Source: Tipula vernalis (taxonomy: Eukaryota; Arthropoda; Insecta; Diptera; Tipulidae). Taken from it: a stretch of 64,000 nucleotides of DNA. Positions 19,735 through 31,189 of the stretch are shown here, piece after piece (position 1 is the first letter of the stretch; every line of letters starts with the position of its first letter). Both the position numbers and the translations under genes were made by a program. The DNA lies in contig OY282560.1 in NCBI GenBank assembly GCA_958295665.1, positions 269,677,315 to 269,741,314 on the forward strand, given 5' to 3'. The notes beneath the pieces were generated by a model. It saw only the letters and a program-made list of their open reading frames with translations. It made no database searches and was not told the origin of the DNA.

Positions 19735-20905
19735 TGACTGCTTAGGCACACTTAGACCGGTGGCGGTACATTGGATACCACAGAATATATCATTTTTACC
19801 CTTACTGGAACCAATTAGAGCTACTTATGAAGCGAAGAACATCCCGCACTTTACTGTTTTCGAGATCCTACAGATTGCCCATCTTGAAGTTACCCAAGTG
19901 TTTGTGCCTTCTACGTGCTAATGCCGTACGTGACCAAAGGAAGTGAACAAATGTCTCTTCTTCCTCGTCCAAAAAGCTTCTACGGAAGTTATTTGCCTCT
20001 ACACCCAGCCTTCTTGCATGTTCTTCAAAAAAGGCAGTGTCTCGTGAGTACTCCTAGGAACGTTCTTAATTCACCTTTCCGGGGAAACATGTTCTGGTAC
20101 AACCCAAGTTTTTTTTTTGTTCTGGTACAATCCAAACTTGTCTTGTTACACTACTAGGTGAGAGGGCCCTTTTCGGTTGCAGCCGGAGGGTCGTACCGTG
20201 CAGTTTTCTATGACGTCCGCGTGGATTGCGATATCATCTTAGGATACCACATTATGCTAGAACCACCTCAGTCTGGTATATGCTGTAGTAATGAGGGAGA
20301 GGAATAAAAATGTTTAGTTCAATTTATTATAGAATGATCCTGCACCCATTTTGCCGTTTAAGCTTTGGTTTCCGATAATGGCCCCTTTAGCGAACTACCT
20401 ATAGTCGAGTGTCCCGTATAACAGCACTTCCAGTGAAACGGTTGCAACTCGCACAGCCGTAATTGCCGCCATCTGTTGGCCAAAAATGTTGACCGGAAGA
20501 ATGTGCAACATAACCTCTAAGGGACGTGGTGGTGTCGAACTTAATGGGTCGCTTTCAAACATACAGGTAATTTTAACACCTTCTCTATTATATTTTTATA
20601 ATTTACTTACCATATATATAAGTAAAGGTCTAACTTCGGCGGTGTAGAGCGTGTGTACCAGCTCCTGCTTCAGATCCTATCTTTCATCAACGGCATTATC
20701 GCAGGAGTACATAGCTAAAGCTGCTTTGTTTACTCTCTCCAAAATGTCTGGCCCCCAATTAAGCTTACCGTCCAAGATAACGCCCAAATATCTCGCCCTG
20801 TTAGTAAAAGGTAGAAGGGACAACTACCGGGTTTTTATATTTCATAGCGAAAAGTTCCAGCTCTGTCTTGGACGGGTTAATTACCAGTTCATTTCATAAC
20901 ATTCT
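19735..20905 (-). mobile_element. RNase-H LINE fragment, copy 3 (degenerate, includes end of RT)
   Basis: A third, more decayed minus-strand copy of the same LINE. From 19735 it matches the 3' untranslated and RNase-H region of copies 1 and 2 with many indels, and a gap near 20160-20210 removes most of RNase H. From about 20560 to 20905 it runs further 5' than the others and encodes the thumb of reverse transcriptase: ELVINPSKTELELFA, ARYLGVILDGKLNWGPD, VNKAALAMYSC. Its 3' end has AATAAA-type sequence rather than CCTAA repeats. No open frame of useful length remains. Confidence 0.8.
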
Positions 20906-21094
20906 CTTTTCCCGTTAACTTCATTCCTCATACAAAAACAGCTGTTTTTGATGCTAAATTACAATATATATTATTAAATTGTAAGTCCATAAATGTGTTT
21001 TTTAGAAACTTACAGATACCCTTAAAAGTGGCGTAGGAAGGCACTTTTGAAGATCGAATGCGAAAACCAAACGTCTCATTGCTTAAGGATAACT

Positions 21095-22195
21095 TGTAAC
21101 GAAATCCCAAGAGGGATTCGTTAACAGACATGAGAATAGCGGTCTGATGCGGTATAGTAGCTGGCTAGAGCTCACGGTGCGGCGTGGGGATCCTCAGACA
21201 TATTTCTCATGCTTGAATAACCGCATGATGAACAAAATTAGAGGGGCAAATGGAAATTAACAATTACACTGCCACGGCCTCAGCGGCAAAAGGAAATAAT
21301 AAGCCGGGAGTGATCGTTTCGGAGTGACCGTCTCAATCCCAGGCGACTACCGCCGTGACTGCCACACGGGCCTCCCCTCATCGGCCCGCCTACTGGGATG
21401 CTGTTTCCCAGTCGCGACGGCCACCGATGCCATTTATGAAGGAGGGACGCCCGCATGACAATCCCAGCGACAATCCCCCGGAACGAGACCGTCACCCCGA
21501 CGCGATCAACTCAGGTGGCGTGCCGCCCTCCAGCACAGCCTGTCCTGGAGGAACGAACGGCACGCACGGAACAGGATGGAAAAAGGCCGACCCTTCGCAT
21601 GACCCCACCTCACATCACCCGATCAATTATTTATTTACGCGCACATGGTGCGGCTTAGCACACGACAGTTAAAAATGCAAAAAGAAAAAAATTGTTACGG
21701 TAAAAGTAAAAACTGAAAAATTCGTTGGAAAAAACTACGTTACCACTGATTCTACGTTATATTAAAAGTTTACTTTCACTACTCACTGTTCAAAAATCAA
21801 AAAAAAAAGAAAAATAACACCAAAGTACCTGAAACAGAAAATGGACCGCTATGTGGTCGAACCACACCCAAAGCGGACAACCGAACCGAAACGATGCAAA
21901 AAGAAAAATCGCGAAAACTCCAAACGCAATCACTCAAACAACGGAGAAAAGAAGAAATCGGCGTGATAATTGCTCTGTGTGGGATTTCCACCAAATCGGT
22001 GGACCACCACAAATCGCGAGTATGACCGCACAAAATAAATATATAATATGTAAGAAAATAAGCGGAGGAAAAAACAACTGTTACAATTAAAAATTTACAG
22101 TTGGTTTTCCCTCGATATCGTACTTTTTTTTTTTTTTTATATTTTTATGGCCCGTCCGACCACAGCAACCAGCGCCGACGCAGGATCCCCCTCAA
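21095..22195. repeat. Left outer arm of foldback element
   Basis: Pairs with 25737-26825. It includes a GC-rich block (21130-21660) that stands out from the AT-rich surroundings and ends at GGATCCCCCTCA (22184-22195). Confidence 0.85.
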
Positions 22196-23039
22196 ACAAT
22201 TGATTGCCTGCCCCACGGGCGGGAATAATGTATCAATAACACAAGTCTCAACTCACCCAACGGTGATTTAACATGCAAGCAATGTCACTAGTGAGCACAA
22301 TTTAACAAAGTTATACTCCTCGATTGATATTAAATTTTTGTATAACTTTGCTTTTGCAATCTTTTAATTAACACCCTTCTCTTCACACCAAATTGCGACC
22401 GGTAAAACGGACAATAACCAACACAAATTTTTGTTTTATTTTTTTTTTTTGTATATTTTTTATAAATTGCCTTCTTAGATTATTCACTAACACAAAAAAA
22501 AAATATCGAACCTCATCAATGAAACACAGCGCGAAACAAAGTTTATTTATTTATTGTTTATTTTTTTTAGGCTTTATTTAAGGGCAATACACATATGGAT
22601 AGGCAAAAAAAAACTAACTCAAGTTAACATACAACTTTTTTAATCATAATTGTCTTTATTTTATTATCTTTTATTTATTTATTGTTCATCAACAAAAAGA
22701 ATGGTCAGAACAAACCAATGACCACCCGGCACTTAAATGTATATGTAAATATGTAATTTGCAAATACAAATCACAAAGTTTTAATAAAACTAAAGTACAA
22801 ATTTTTTTTTTTATTTTTGATACGGACGGAAGACAGTAATTTCACTAATCCGTTTTAAATTGTCCACACACTGGATTAAACTCAATTAAAATCAAACTTA
22901 GACTGTTTTTTTTTTTTATTTTTTATTTATCAAACTATGACCACACGGTCTTTACAAAAAAACTTTATTTCCACCAGAATAAATGCCGCTCGGCATAATT
23001 ATTAAAACGAGACCTTTTGTCTCAAAATTCAAAACTAGA

Positions 23040-23795
23040 CTTTATTTTAAATTTTTATATAAAAAAAAAATTTGACTTCTCGTCAAAAACTCAAAAACTA
23101 GACTGACTATCCAAAAAAAAAATATTTTACATCAAAAAAAACAAAAATCAGAAAATTTTCCCCCTCCTATTTTCTTTCTTTCGCATCGTTGTTTGTCCCG
23201 CTCGCCGCATTTGTGCACATATACATCAATATTTTATTTTTTTTTTATTATTGTAAAATCTTTATTCATGTTTATGTTTTTTTTTCTTGTTATGTACACA
23301 AACACAACGAGTAAGACAAACAACGACGACGAACACACGTACATACTTATTTGTACGGTCGCCTCTGACTCATGTCTAATCCACCGATTGGTTTTTGTTT
23401 TCCCACACAGAGCAAATATCACGCGTTAATCCAAGCCAATGAAAGAAAAATGGAATATTCGAGATTGAACATTTTAGCATCATAAATATTCCATCTCATA
23501 CTACCCAATACATGTACACATACCAACTCGCAAAAAAAAATGTATGCTTGTACATGACAATATAGAAAACAAGTAAATGCAGGGGAAAATAAAATATCTT
23601 TACATAGCAATCGGTGAGAATATTAAATTTGAATTTTGGGGAAGCATGAATTAGAGCATATGTATATACAACACTATGGTGGTCATGGTATTTTATAATG
23701 AAAGGAAAAAAAAAATTCAAAGTGTATGAGCGTTTAGAATTCTCGCAAGAATTAAATTCTTCCGTTTCAAGTGGAGACGTAATGTCAGTCGTAAC
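23040..23795. repeat. Left inner arm of foldback element
   Basis: Pairs with 24296-25020. Shared blocks include TTTGTCCCGCTCG, CACACAGAGCAAATATCACG, CGAGATTGAACATTTTAGCA, CAGGGGAAAATAAAATA and CTATGGTGGTCATGGTA. Confidence 0.8.
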
Positions 23796-23798
23796 AAA

Positions 23799-24035
23799 CT
23801 ATTGATCAGCTATTTTGCAATCAAAGCCGAGATCGGTGGTTTTATGATGTATGGTTTTGTAATGTTGTGATATAATGTTTGACTTGTGATGTTCATCTTT
23901 CAATCTATCAATTTCGTTAGCGTCACCCGAAATTTCAATTTTCATTTTCAGGAGATCGCAAGTTTTACAACTATCTATAGATGGTCTTTTAAACTTTAAA
24001 TTCATACCTGAGATTGTTTTAAATTTAATGAACAA
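23799..24035 (-). pseudogene. Short Cys-containing ORF in the foldback centre, possible transposase relic
   Basis: This 78-residue frame is the only plausible coding sequence in the single-copy centre of the foldback. It reads NLKFKRPSIDSCKTCDLLKM and then an acidic/basic helix (ANEIDRLKDEHHKSN). The C-x2-C with a following charged helix resembles short stretches in transposon-encoded proteins of insects that I cannot name. It is far too short to be a complete transposase. Function is unknown, and an unrelated captured fragment is possible. Confidence 0.35.
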
Positions 24036-24295
24036 TGTTCATATGCATATTCAACGCACCTTTAAAAATTCCAGAATATTTTGAATTTCACAATACTATC
24101 GATCTATACATTTCCGACAAAGACAAATCATGTTGAAGATACTTTTTATTTATATCTCGACAAGAATGGCTCAAGAAGAGAAACTGTTTATGTGGTCCTC
24201 TGCTGCTTTTATCTTCAAGCCTGACAGGTTATTGCTGTATATCAAGAGTCCGCAATGTTCCGAAAATGTTTGTTTGGAGAATTGTTACGACGGCC

Positions 24296-25020
24296 ATATG
24301 TCTCCACTTCATACAGAAGAAAATTTTTTATTGCAAAAATTCCAAACGCTCAAATAGTTTGAATTTGTTTTTTATACCATGACCACCATAGTGTTGTATG
24401 TACATACGCTCTGATTTATGCTTTCCCAAAATTCAAATTAATATTCTCACCGATTGTTATGTAAAAATATTTTATTTTGTTTTTCCCCTGCATTTACTTG
24501 TTTTCTATATTATCATGTACAAGCATATATATTTCTTGCGAGATGGTGTGTGTATATGTATTGTGTGGTATGAGATGGAATGTTTACGATGCTAAAATGT
24601 CCAATCTCGAATATTCCATTTTTCTTGTTGGTGTTATTGGCTTGAATTAACGCGTGATATTTGCTTTGTGTGGGGAAGAAAACCGATCGGCTGATTAGAC
24701 ATGAAGCCGAAGCGACCGTACAACTGAGTATATATATATGTTCGTCGTCGTTGGTGGTTTCATTCGTTGTATTTGTGCACATATAAACAAAAAAAAAAGA
24801 GAACATAAACATGAATAAAGATTTTACAATAAAAAAAAAAAAAAATAATAAAACTGATTGTGTGTGTGCACAAATACAGCGAGCGGGACAAACAACGATG
24901 CGAAGGGAAAATAGGAGGGGGAAAATTTTCTGATTTTTTTGTAATTGATGTAAAATATTTTTTTTTGATGAGTTAGTCTAGTTTCGAATTTTATACAATA
25001 AAGTCTAGTTTTGTATTCCT
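24296..25020. repeat. Right inner arm of foldback element
   Basis: Inverted partner of 23040-23795. Confidence 0.8.
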
Positions 25021-25736
25021 TTTAATAAAGGCTAGTTTTTGCGCATTGATGACTATAAGTCAGAAATTTTCTTTGTATGATAAAAGTAAAAAAAAATAAA
25101 GTCTATTTTGGAATTTGCTGAAAAATTAATAAATTTGGATAAATTAAAAAGTTAATTAATGTGATGGTTGCGAAATAAATTTTTATTAAAATTAATAAGT
25201 TTTAATAAATTATAAATTAAGTCAATTATAAACAATAAAAATAGAATTGTGTATGTTTAAATAAAATTTATATTTTGATACTTATATCCATATGTAAATA
25301 GTATATATAGTTTTTGGTTGGTGTTGGCTTGTGAGAGCAATAAATAAAACAAAAATTGTGGTAGCCATATTTTGATTTGTTTCATTAAATAAGCATATAA
25401 AACGTACCTTGTATTTATTTAAGTGAACTAAATAAACATTTGATTTGTTAACCTGAACAATATTGTGAAATCTTATTTGCATAATAAAAGCCTTATTTGT
25501 GAAAGGTCTTGTGTTTCTTACTGATGTGGAGTGAATCGCTATTGAAACAGTTTTCTGGTACAACATTATTTGGGCCGTTATATCGGTGTGATAAAATTTA
25601 AAGAAAAAAAAAAAAAAAAACATCATACAATCGTTGTGACATCGCTACGTCAATATTTATGCAGTTATAGCGGTGTGATAAATAAAATAAATCTTACGAT
25701 CGTAGTATTATCATATACTTGGAGCCGTGTTCTATA

Positions 25737-26825
25737 TTGAGGGGGATCCTGCGTCGGCGCTGTTGGCGGTGTGGTCGGACGGGCCATAAAACAAAAAAAA
25801 AAAAAAGGTACTCTATTGAGGGAAAACCATCTGTGAATTTTGAATTGTAACAGTTGTTTCTCCCCCTCTTATTTTTACTATATATATTATATATTTGGTT
25901 GTGGTCATACTCGCGATTCGTGGTGGTACACCGATGTGGTGGAAACCCCACACAGAGCAGGTATCACGCCGATTTCTTCTTTTCTCCTTTGTTTGAGTGA
26001 TTGCGTTTGGAGTTTTCGCGATTTTTCTTTTTTGCTTCGCTTCGGTTGGTTGTCCGCTTTGGGTGTGGTTCGACCACATAGCGGTTCATTTTCTTTTCAG
26101 GTACTTTTGTGTTATTTTCTTGATTTTAACAGTGATTAGTGAAAGTAAAATTTTAACATAACGTAGAATCAGTTTTAACGTAATTTAACTTGCCTAATTT
26201 TCAATTTTTTCACTTTTACCGTAACAAAATTTTTTTCTTTGAATTTCTAACTGTCGTGTGCTAAGCCACACCATGTGCGCGTAAATAAATAATTGATCGG
26301 GTGATGTGAGGTGGGGTCATGTGAAGGGTCGGCCTTTTCCCACCCTTTTCCGTGCGTGCCGTTCGTTCCTCCAGGACAGGCTGTGCTGGAGGGCGGCACG
26401 CCACCTGAGTTGATCGCGTCGGGGTGACGGTCTCGTTCCGGGGGATTGTCGCTGGGATTGTCATGCGGGCGTCCCTCCTTCATAAACGGCATCGGTAGCC
26501 GTCGCGACTGGGAAACAGCATCCCACTAGGCGGGCCGATGAGGGGAGGCCCGTGTGGCAGTCACGGCGGTAGTCGCCTGGGATTGAGACGGTCACTCCGA
26601 AACGATCACTCCCGGCTTATTATTTCCTTTTGCCGCTGAGGCCGTGGCAGTGTAATTGTTAATTTCCATTTGCCCCTCTAATTTTGTTCATCATGCGGTT
26701 ATTCAAGCATGAGAAATATGTCTGAGAATCCCCACGCCGCACCGTGAGCTCTAGCCAGCTACTATACCGCATCAGACCGCTATTCTCATGTCTGTTAACG
26801 TAATCCCTTATGGGATTTCGTTACA
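25737..26825. repeat. Right outer arm of foldback element
   Basis: Inverted partner of 21095-22195, including the GC-rich block at about 26260-26790, and ending CGTTACA at 26819-26825. Confidence 0.85.
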
Positions 26826-27410
26826 GAATCTATTTTCTTTTAGCCGACGTTTTTAAAAAAGCGTCTGTTTCTCCAAAGTAAGTTTGAAAACATTTGTTAC
26901 AAACTTTTATATTAATTCCGTATATTGGAAACCTATAATTTATTGAATATTGTCTGTTTGGCGGTCGTGTTGTATGTTTTTTAAACATCTGTGTATTTTA
27001 AGCTACAATTGAAATTAAACCCTCAATATAGAGAAATCTCTGGTTATACGATCCCAGTGACCAATAATGTGTAAATAACGTCTATGAAGGTTATTACTTC
27101 GGTCTAAAAAGACGAAAGTATTGAAATCCTGTCAAAAGTGATCAAAAATTTGGTTGGTTCAAAACCTCTTTCCTCGACGTTTTGAAAGTCCCTGAGTCTA
27201 AAAAAGTAAAAAAAAATGTCCTCTGCCCATCTGGATGTCTGTATATCTGTACCCATGGTATCTCGAGAACGGCTTGCTCGATTTATAATTTTTTTCCCAA
27301 TCTGTTTCTGTGGTCAACGCCGAGATTTGAAAAGCTTTTGGAACCTGTGCCTCAAGAGGGTCGGGTGCCTGCCATACGAATTGACGCAAAATATCTGGTT
27401 ATAGAAATAT
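26826..27410. other. AT-rich spacer, no gene recognised
   Basis: There is no coding motif. The stretch 27186-27290 (CCTGAGTCTAAAAAAGT, then GTCTGTATATCTGTACCC) resembles 40877-40960 and may be a small dispersed repeat. Confidence 0.45.
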
Positions 27411-27690
27411 TTACCAATTTTTTATATATGCCGGTTTGAATATTGAGTTTGGGGTTGATTTGAAGATTAAGTTAGGGGTCAATTTGCGGGTTGAGTTCAA
27501 GTTGAGTTGGAGTTGAGTTGGGGTTGGGTTAAGACATAGTCGGCAGTTGACCAATTTTTTATAAATACTAGTCTGAGGATTGAATTGAAAGAGAGTTTGC
27601 GGTTTGGTTGATGGTTGAGTTGTGGGCCGTTTGTGGGTTGAATTGAGGTTGAGACGGTGTTGGACCAGTGTTTCGTGAGCAATTGGGCAA
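27411..27690. repeat. Imperfect tandem repeat, ~139-bp unit, rich in GTTGAGTTG
   Basis: The block ACCAATTTTTTATA recurs at 27410 and 27549, each followed by degenerate GTTTGAGTT/GTTGAGTTGG words. The strand is strongly skewed to G and T, which produces long low-complexity antisense frames that are not genes. Confidence 0.65.
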
Positions 27691-27936
27691 CCTATAAAAT
27701 ACATTTTATTTTATTTTTTTTTTTATTTTTTATTTAAAATAAATTTTATTTATTTATTTTATGTAATTACAATCTGGTCTCCTGGACTAATGAGCCATTT
27801 GTTTCTGACTTAATTTACTAACTTAAATTAATCTATGGCTTCTTTCCATTGGCGTTCCATAGTGTTTGGTAAATTGAAGTAAACCACATGTTTGTAGTGG
27901 ATTTTAGATCAGCACAATGCTGCTTAAACTGACAAT

Positions 27937-28498
27937 CACACCAGCTCAAAAGGTTTGGTTCTTTTAAGTCTGCGTAATAAATTCGTGATGCTTAGGAGCT
28001 GAGTTGCCTCAATGTTCACATGTTGCCTCAATTTTCACATTTTTCTGTATTTAACTCATAATTCTTCACTTTTCTTCTTGACGTGTGCTTTCCATCGTAG
28101 TTTAGAATCCAGGGTCCTGCCGAGATACTTAGCTGTGTTCGCATGCCGTATTATTTCCCGATTTATGGTAATCGGAATATGTTCGAATCGTCTGTTTGTA
28201 AAGTTGATGTGAACTGATTTAGCTTCATTTAGTTTTATTCTCCATCTTTTTGTCCATCTTTTGTTATAGCTGATTGTAGCTTCTGTGTTGATTCTTCTTT
28301 GCTTTTCCAAACAGCTAAGATCGCCGTATCATCTTCAAAAGTTGCCACTGTGTTGTTTTCTAATGTAGGAAGATCATAAGTGTATATTAGGTATAAAACC
28401 GGCCCTAATATACTGCCCTGCGGAACTCCTGCATTGATTTCTTTGAATTCAGAAAACCTATCTTTCAAGTAAGATTCCAGTATCTTAGCAAATTGCAT
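27937..28498 (-). pseudogene. Jockey-like reverse transcriptase (C-terminal part)
   Basis: The 28235-28498 frame carries the polymerase block NAGVPQGSILGPVLYLIYTYD and the catalytic motif as FEDDTAIL, where FADD is usual. The 28056-28310 frame continues with WRIKLNEAKSVHINFTNR and AKYLGRTLDSKLRWKAHVKK, the thumb region. A deletion then removes most of the C-terminal domain, and the frame resumes with the terminal RLKRTKPFELV. The two Asp residues of the active site are intact, but the protein is broken by a frame change around 28270. Confidence 0.85.
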
Positions 28499-29931
28499 TG
28501 GTAGAAGATTTCTTAACTTGTGGTTAAATCCTTCGTGTCACACTTTATCAAACGCTTGTGCAACGTCTAGAAATACTGTTGCACAGACTTTTTTCTCCTC
28601 TAATGCTTTCTCAATTATACTGGTTATTCTGTGTACTTGATCAATTGTTGAGTGTTGGTTGCGAAAACCGAACTGATGATTTGGGATCAAGTTTTTACTC
28701 TCGATTATCGGATTTAATTTTTTTACCAGAGCTTCTCAAATGGTTTGGACATGACTGGCAATAGCGAAATTGGCATATAAGACGATGTTATGTGTGGTGA
28801 TTTTCCAGGTTTTGGGATCATAATTACTTCTGCAATTTTCCATAAACTTGGTACACATTTGATTCTAAATGCTGCATTTATAAGATTGATGAGTTTCACC
28901 AGAGCTTTCCTTGGCAGTTCTTTTAAGATTTCTGCAGTAATAAGATCGTACCCAGGAGCTTTTCGTATTCATATTAGCTTTTATCTCACGCATGACTTCT
29001 TTTGGTGTTGTGGGTAGGATTTCTTTACTTTTTTGCACAGCTTGTTCAGTTATTTTCTCGGCTTCCAACGTTTGGTCTTCATGTGGCTGGAATATTTTTC
29101 GAGGTGTTCAGCAAATTCTCGAGCTTTGTTTTCATTATTTCTAGCCCATTTCTCACCTGCTATTCTTATTGGTGGATTCTGCATTATGAGTCTTTTAATT
29201 CTTTTGGTTGCTTTCCAAAGAGAATAATCAGTACTGTTATCATTAGTTAATTTTCTTTAATTGTTGCTGATTGATTGATCTTTCAATTCTTTGATCTCTC
29301 TTCTTAATTGTTGGGTGAGATTTTCCAAATGAGTTTTATCTTGAAGGGCCCATGTTTGTTGCCATACTCTTCTCGCTCTTCTTTTTTCTGCGAGGAGTTC
29401 CTTAATTTCCATAGGGTAATTGTTTCCGTTGATTTTCGTTTTAATTTCAGGAGTATTTTCCCAAGCTGATTGCTGTATATCGTTTACAAATTTGTGAACT
29501 TCTTTGTCTAATTGTTCTTCAGTCTTTAATGGAACATTTAGTTAATTTTTTCTTCTAGCGATAGTCTAAAGCATGCCCAATTAGTGTAGTTATTTACTAT
29601 GAATGGATTTCTTCTGAATAATTTTTGCACTAAACGTTAGAAGTATTGGTGAATGATCAGAGTTTAAGTCATGGCTTTCATCTACTTGTACAAAATTTAC
29701 ATATATGTTCTTTATTTTGAAGAAAGCAATCAGATGTGAGAGTGATAAATGTGATCAGAGTTCTTTACCCTTAGTCGTTGTTAATCTGGATCCCCAGTGG
29801 ACATTTTTTGCATTAAAGTCTCCTCCAAGTACAAATCGTAATTTACTGAGGAACTCGAGATAGTCTTTTTCTTTCATTGAGTGCTTCGGTGGGCAGTAAA
29901 TACTAGCAATACAAATAGAACTATTTTTGGT
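28499..29931 (-). pseudogene. Jockey-like ORF2 middle region (endonuclease end to RT start), heavily broken
   Basis: Read on the minus strand, this stretch contains the ordinary middle of ORF2 between the endonuclease start at 29932-30222 and the polymerase palm. Examples near 28870-29060 are EKITEQAVQKSKEILPTTPK and the following peptide. No single open frame exceeds about 75 residues, so stops and indels are frequent. Confidence 0.7.
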
Positions 29932-30222
29932 TTAGACAATAACAGCAGTTGCTTGTATTTCTTCCGTTTCATATTTTAACTCCTCATAGTGATGAATACT
30001 ATTTCTAATTATAACAGCACTACCTCCTTTAGCAGTGTTTCCAGGGTGAATAGTGTGATATATTTGATAATTTTTAAATTTAATGTTTGATTGTCTAGTG
30101 AAGTGTGTTTCCGTGATGAGACATACATCGATTTTTTCTGTGTCCAGGACCACTTGCAGTTCTTGTTGATGTTGCATCAGTCCATTGGCATTCCAACATA
30201 AGATTGTAAGATCATTGGCCAT
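29932..30222 (-). pseudogene. Jockey-like ORF2 start: AP-type endonuclease
   Basis: The frame starts ATG at 30222 and reads LTILCWNANGLMQHQQEL, CLITETHFT and GGSAVIIRNSIHHYEE, the N-terminal blocks of LINE endonuclease (the Asn of WNANGL and Glu of TETH are metal-site residues). This enzyme nicks target DNA to prime reverse transcription. The frame stops at 29932, after which the endonuclease continues in broken form. Confidence 0.85.
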
Positions 30223-31050
30223 TTGTGTGTTTAGGGATGGCTCGCTTAGTGCTGTACTCTAGTTTCTGTAATCGCTCATCAAATGTATTTAGTCTGCTTA
30301 AAATTAATTTAAGTGTTTCACTTATATCGTCATTTTTAACGGTTTTTTCTGGAATTCCGTTGCTCATCATTACTTGAGCATAAGTCATTTTACCAAATTG
30401 TCCTTGAGTAGTTCCCGACACTCTACGATTTACTTCGGGTCGGTTCATTTTAACCGCTTGCTTCCTGAATAAACTTGGATTTTGGCAATCACGTTCTTAT
30501 TTTTGATGTTTTGCAGTTCAATAGCAACGCTGCATCCTCTCTAGTTAGCCGGATGGTTTTTCCACAGTGAACGCATTTAGGTTGAACATTTTGGGCTTTT
30601 ACACAATCTTTGGTATGATGTTTTACCTAAACATTTGACACACCTGGGTTCCCTGTTGCAATATTTTTTGCGTATGTCCATAGGCTTAAAATTGTTTACA
30701 TTGTAGTATAAGCTTAGATCTTCTTAGAGACTGAATAACCACTTTGTCCATAAGATGTACTTAATTTGATAAATTTTTTCGATATCTTCATCATGAGAGG
30801 TACTTTGGCTCTCCGTTTTAGCTTAATTGATGTTTCAGTTGCCTTAAATCCTTTTGCTTTCAGCTCATCAAATTTTTTTGCTGGTTTACACGTAGAGTGT
30901 AGATTTTTAGCCATGCCCCTAATTGATCTGGTTTGTTTGTCTTCAAACGTGTCCAAGCATATTTTTCCTCATTTAACATTTTTGTCATTTTTCTGTAAAT
31001 TTCACCATCTTTCAAGTTTATTTTGATGGTGTTGACATTCATCACCTTTG
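30212..31050 (-). pseudogene. Jockey-like ORF1, central and C-terminal parts
   Basis: Several short frames together form ORF1. At 30714-31045: NTIKINLKDGEIYRKMTKML and KKFDELKAKGFKATETSIKL, resembling the RNA-binding region of Jockey Gag. Zinc-knuckle-type Cys residues lie around 30520-30660 (REPRCVKCLGK, then CVKAQ-like stretches). The C-terminal piece 30212-30448 has FGKMTYAQVM and LKLILSRLNTFDERLQKLE, a likely coiled coil. Its stop codon overlaps the ORF2 start. Confidence 0.75.
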
Positions 31051-31189
31051 CATTAAACTTATCAGTAGTAGTTCATGTTTTTATTTTCTCATAGAGTAAA
31101 TCGTAGTCTTTGACTTCATCTATTACTATTGATGGTGGTGGAGGTATTTTTTTTTGGTTGTTTCTGGATAATATTTGGAACATCATCCT

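Larger units (their letters stand above)
21095..26825. mobile_element. 5.7-kb foldback element with nested inverted repeats
   Basis: The outer arms 21095-22195 and 25737-26825 (about 1.1 kb each) are inverted copies. The inner arms, about 23040-23795 and 24296-25020, are also inverted copies. Between inner and outer arms lie unrelated spacers (22196-23040 and 25020-25736). The central 500 bp is single copy. Both tips carry TGTAACGAAATCCC, itself half of a near-perfect 33-bp palindrome. No clear target duplication is visible. Long arms with little internal coding resemble foldback or Galileo-type elements, but the tip sequence does not let me assign a family. Two elements inserted in opposite orientation are a possible alternative for the outer arms alone; the nested inner arms argue against that. 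Confidence 0.8.

Noticed and set aside
21355..21672. Overlapping frames in the GC-rich foldback arm as host genes
   Set aside because: They occur in two overlapping frames, have no recognised domain, and are duplicated only because they are in inverted arms.
21095..26825. Interpretation as a pair of LTRs or as a Polinton/Maverick
   Set aside because: The arms are inverted, not direct, and there is no polymerase B, integrase or capsid-type frame between them.
27411..27704. Minus-strand frame rich in Asn, Thr, Pro and Leu as a secreted or structural protein
   Set aside because: It is the translation of a low-complexity tandem repeat.
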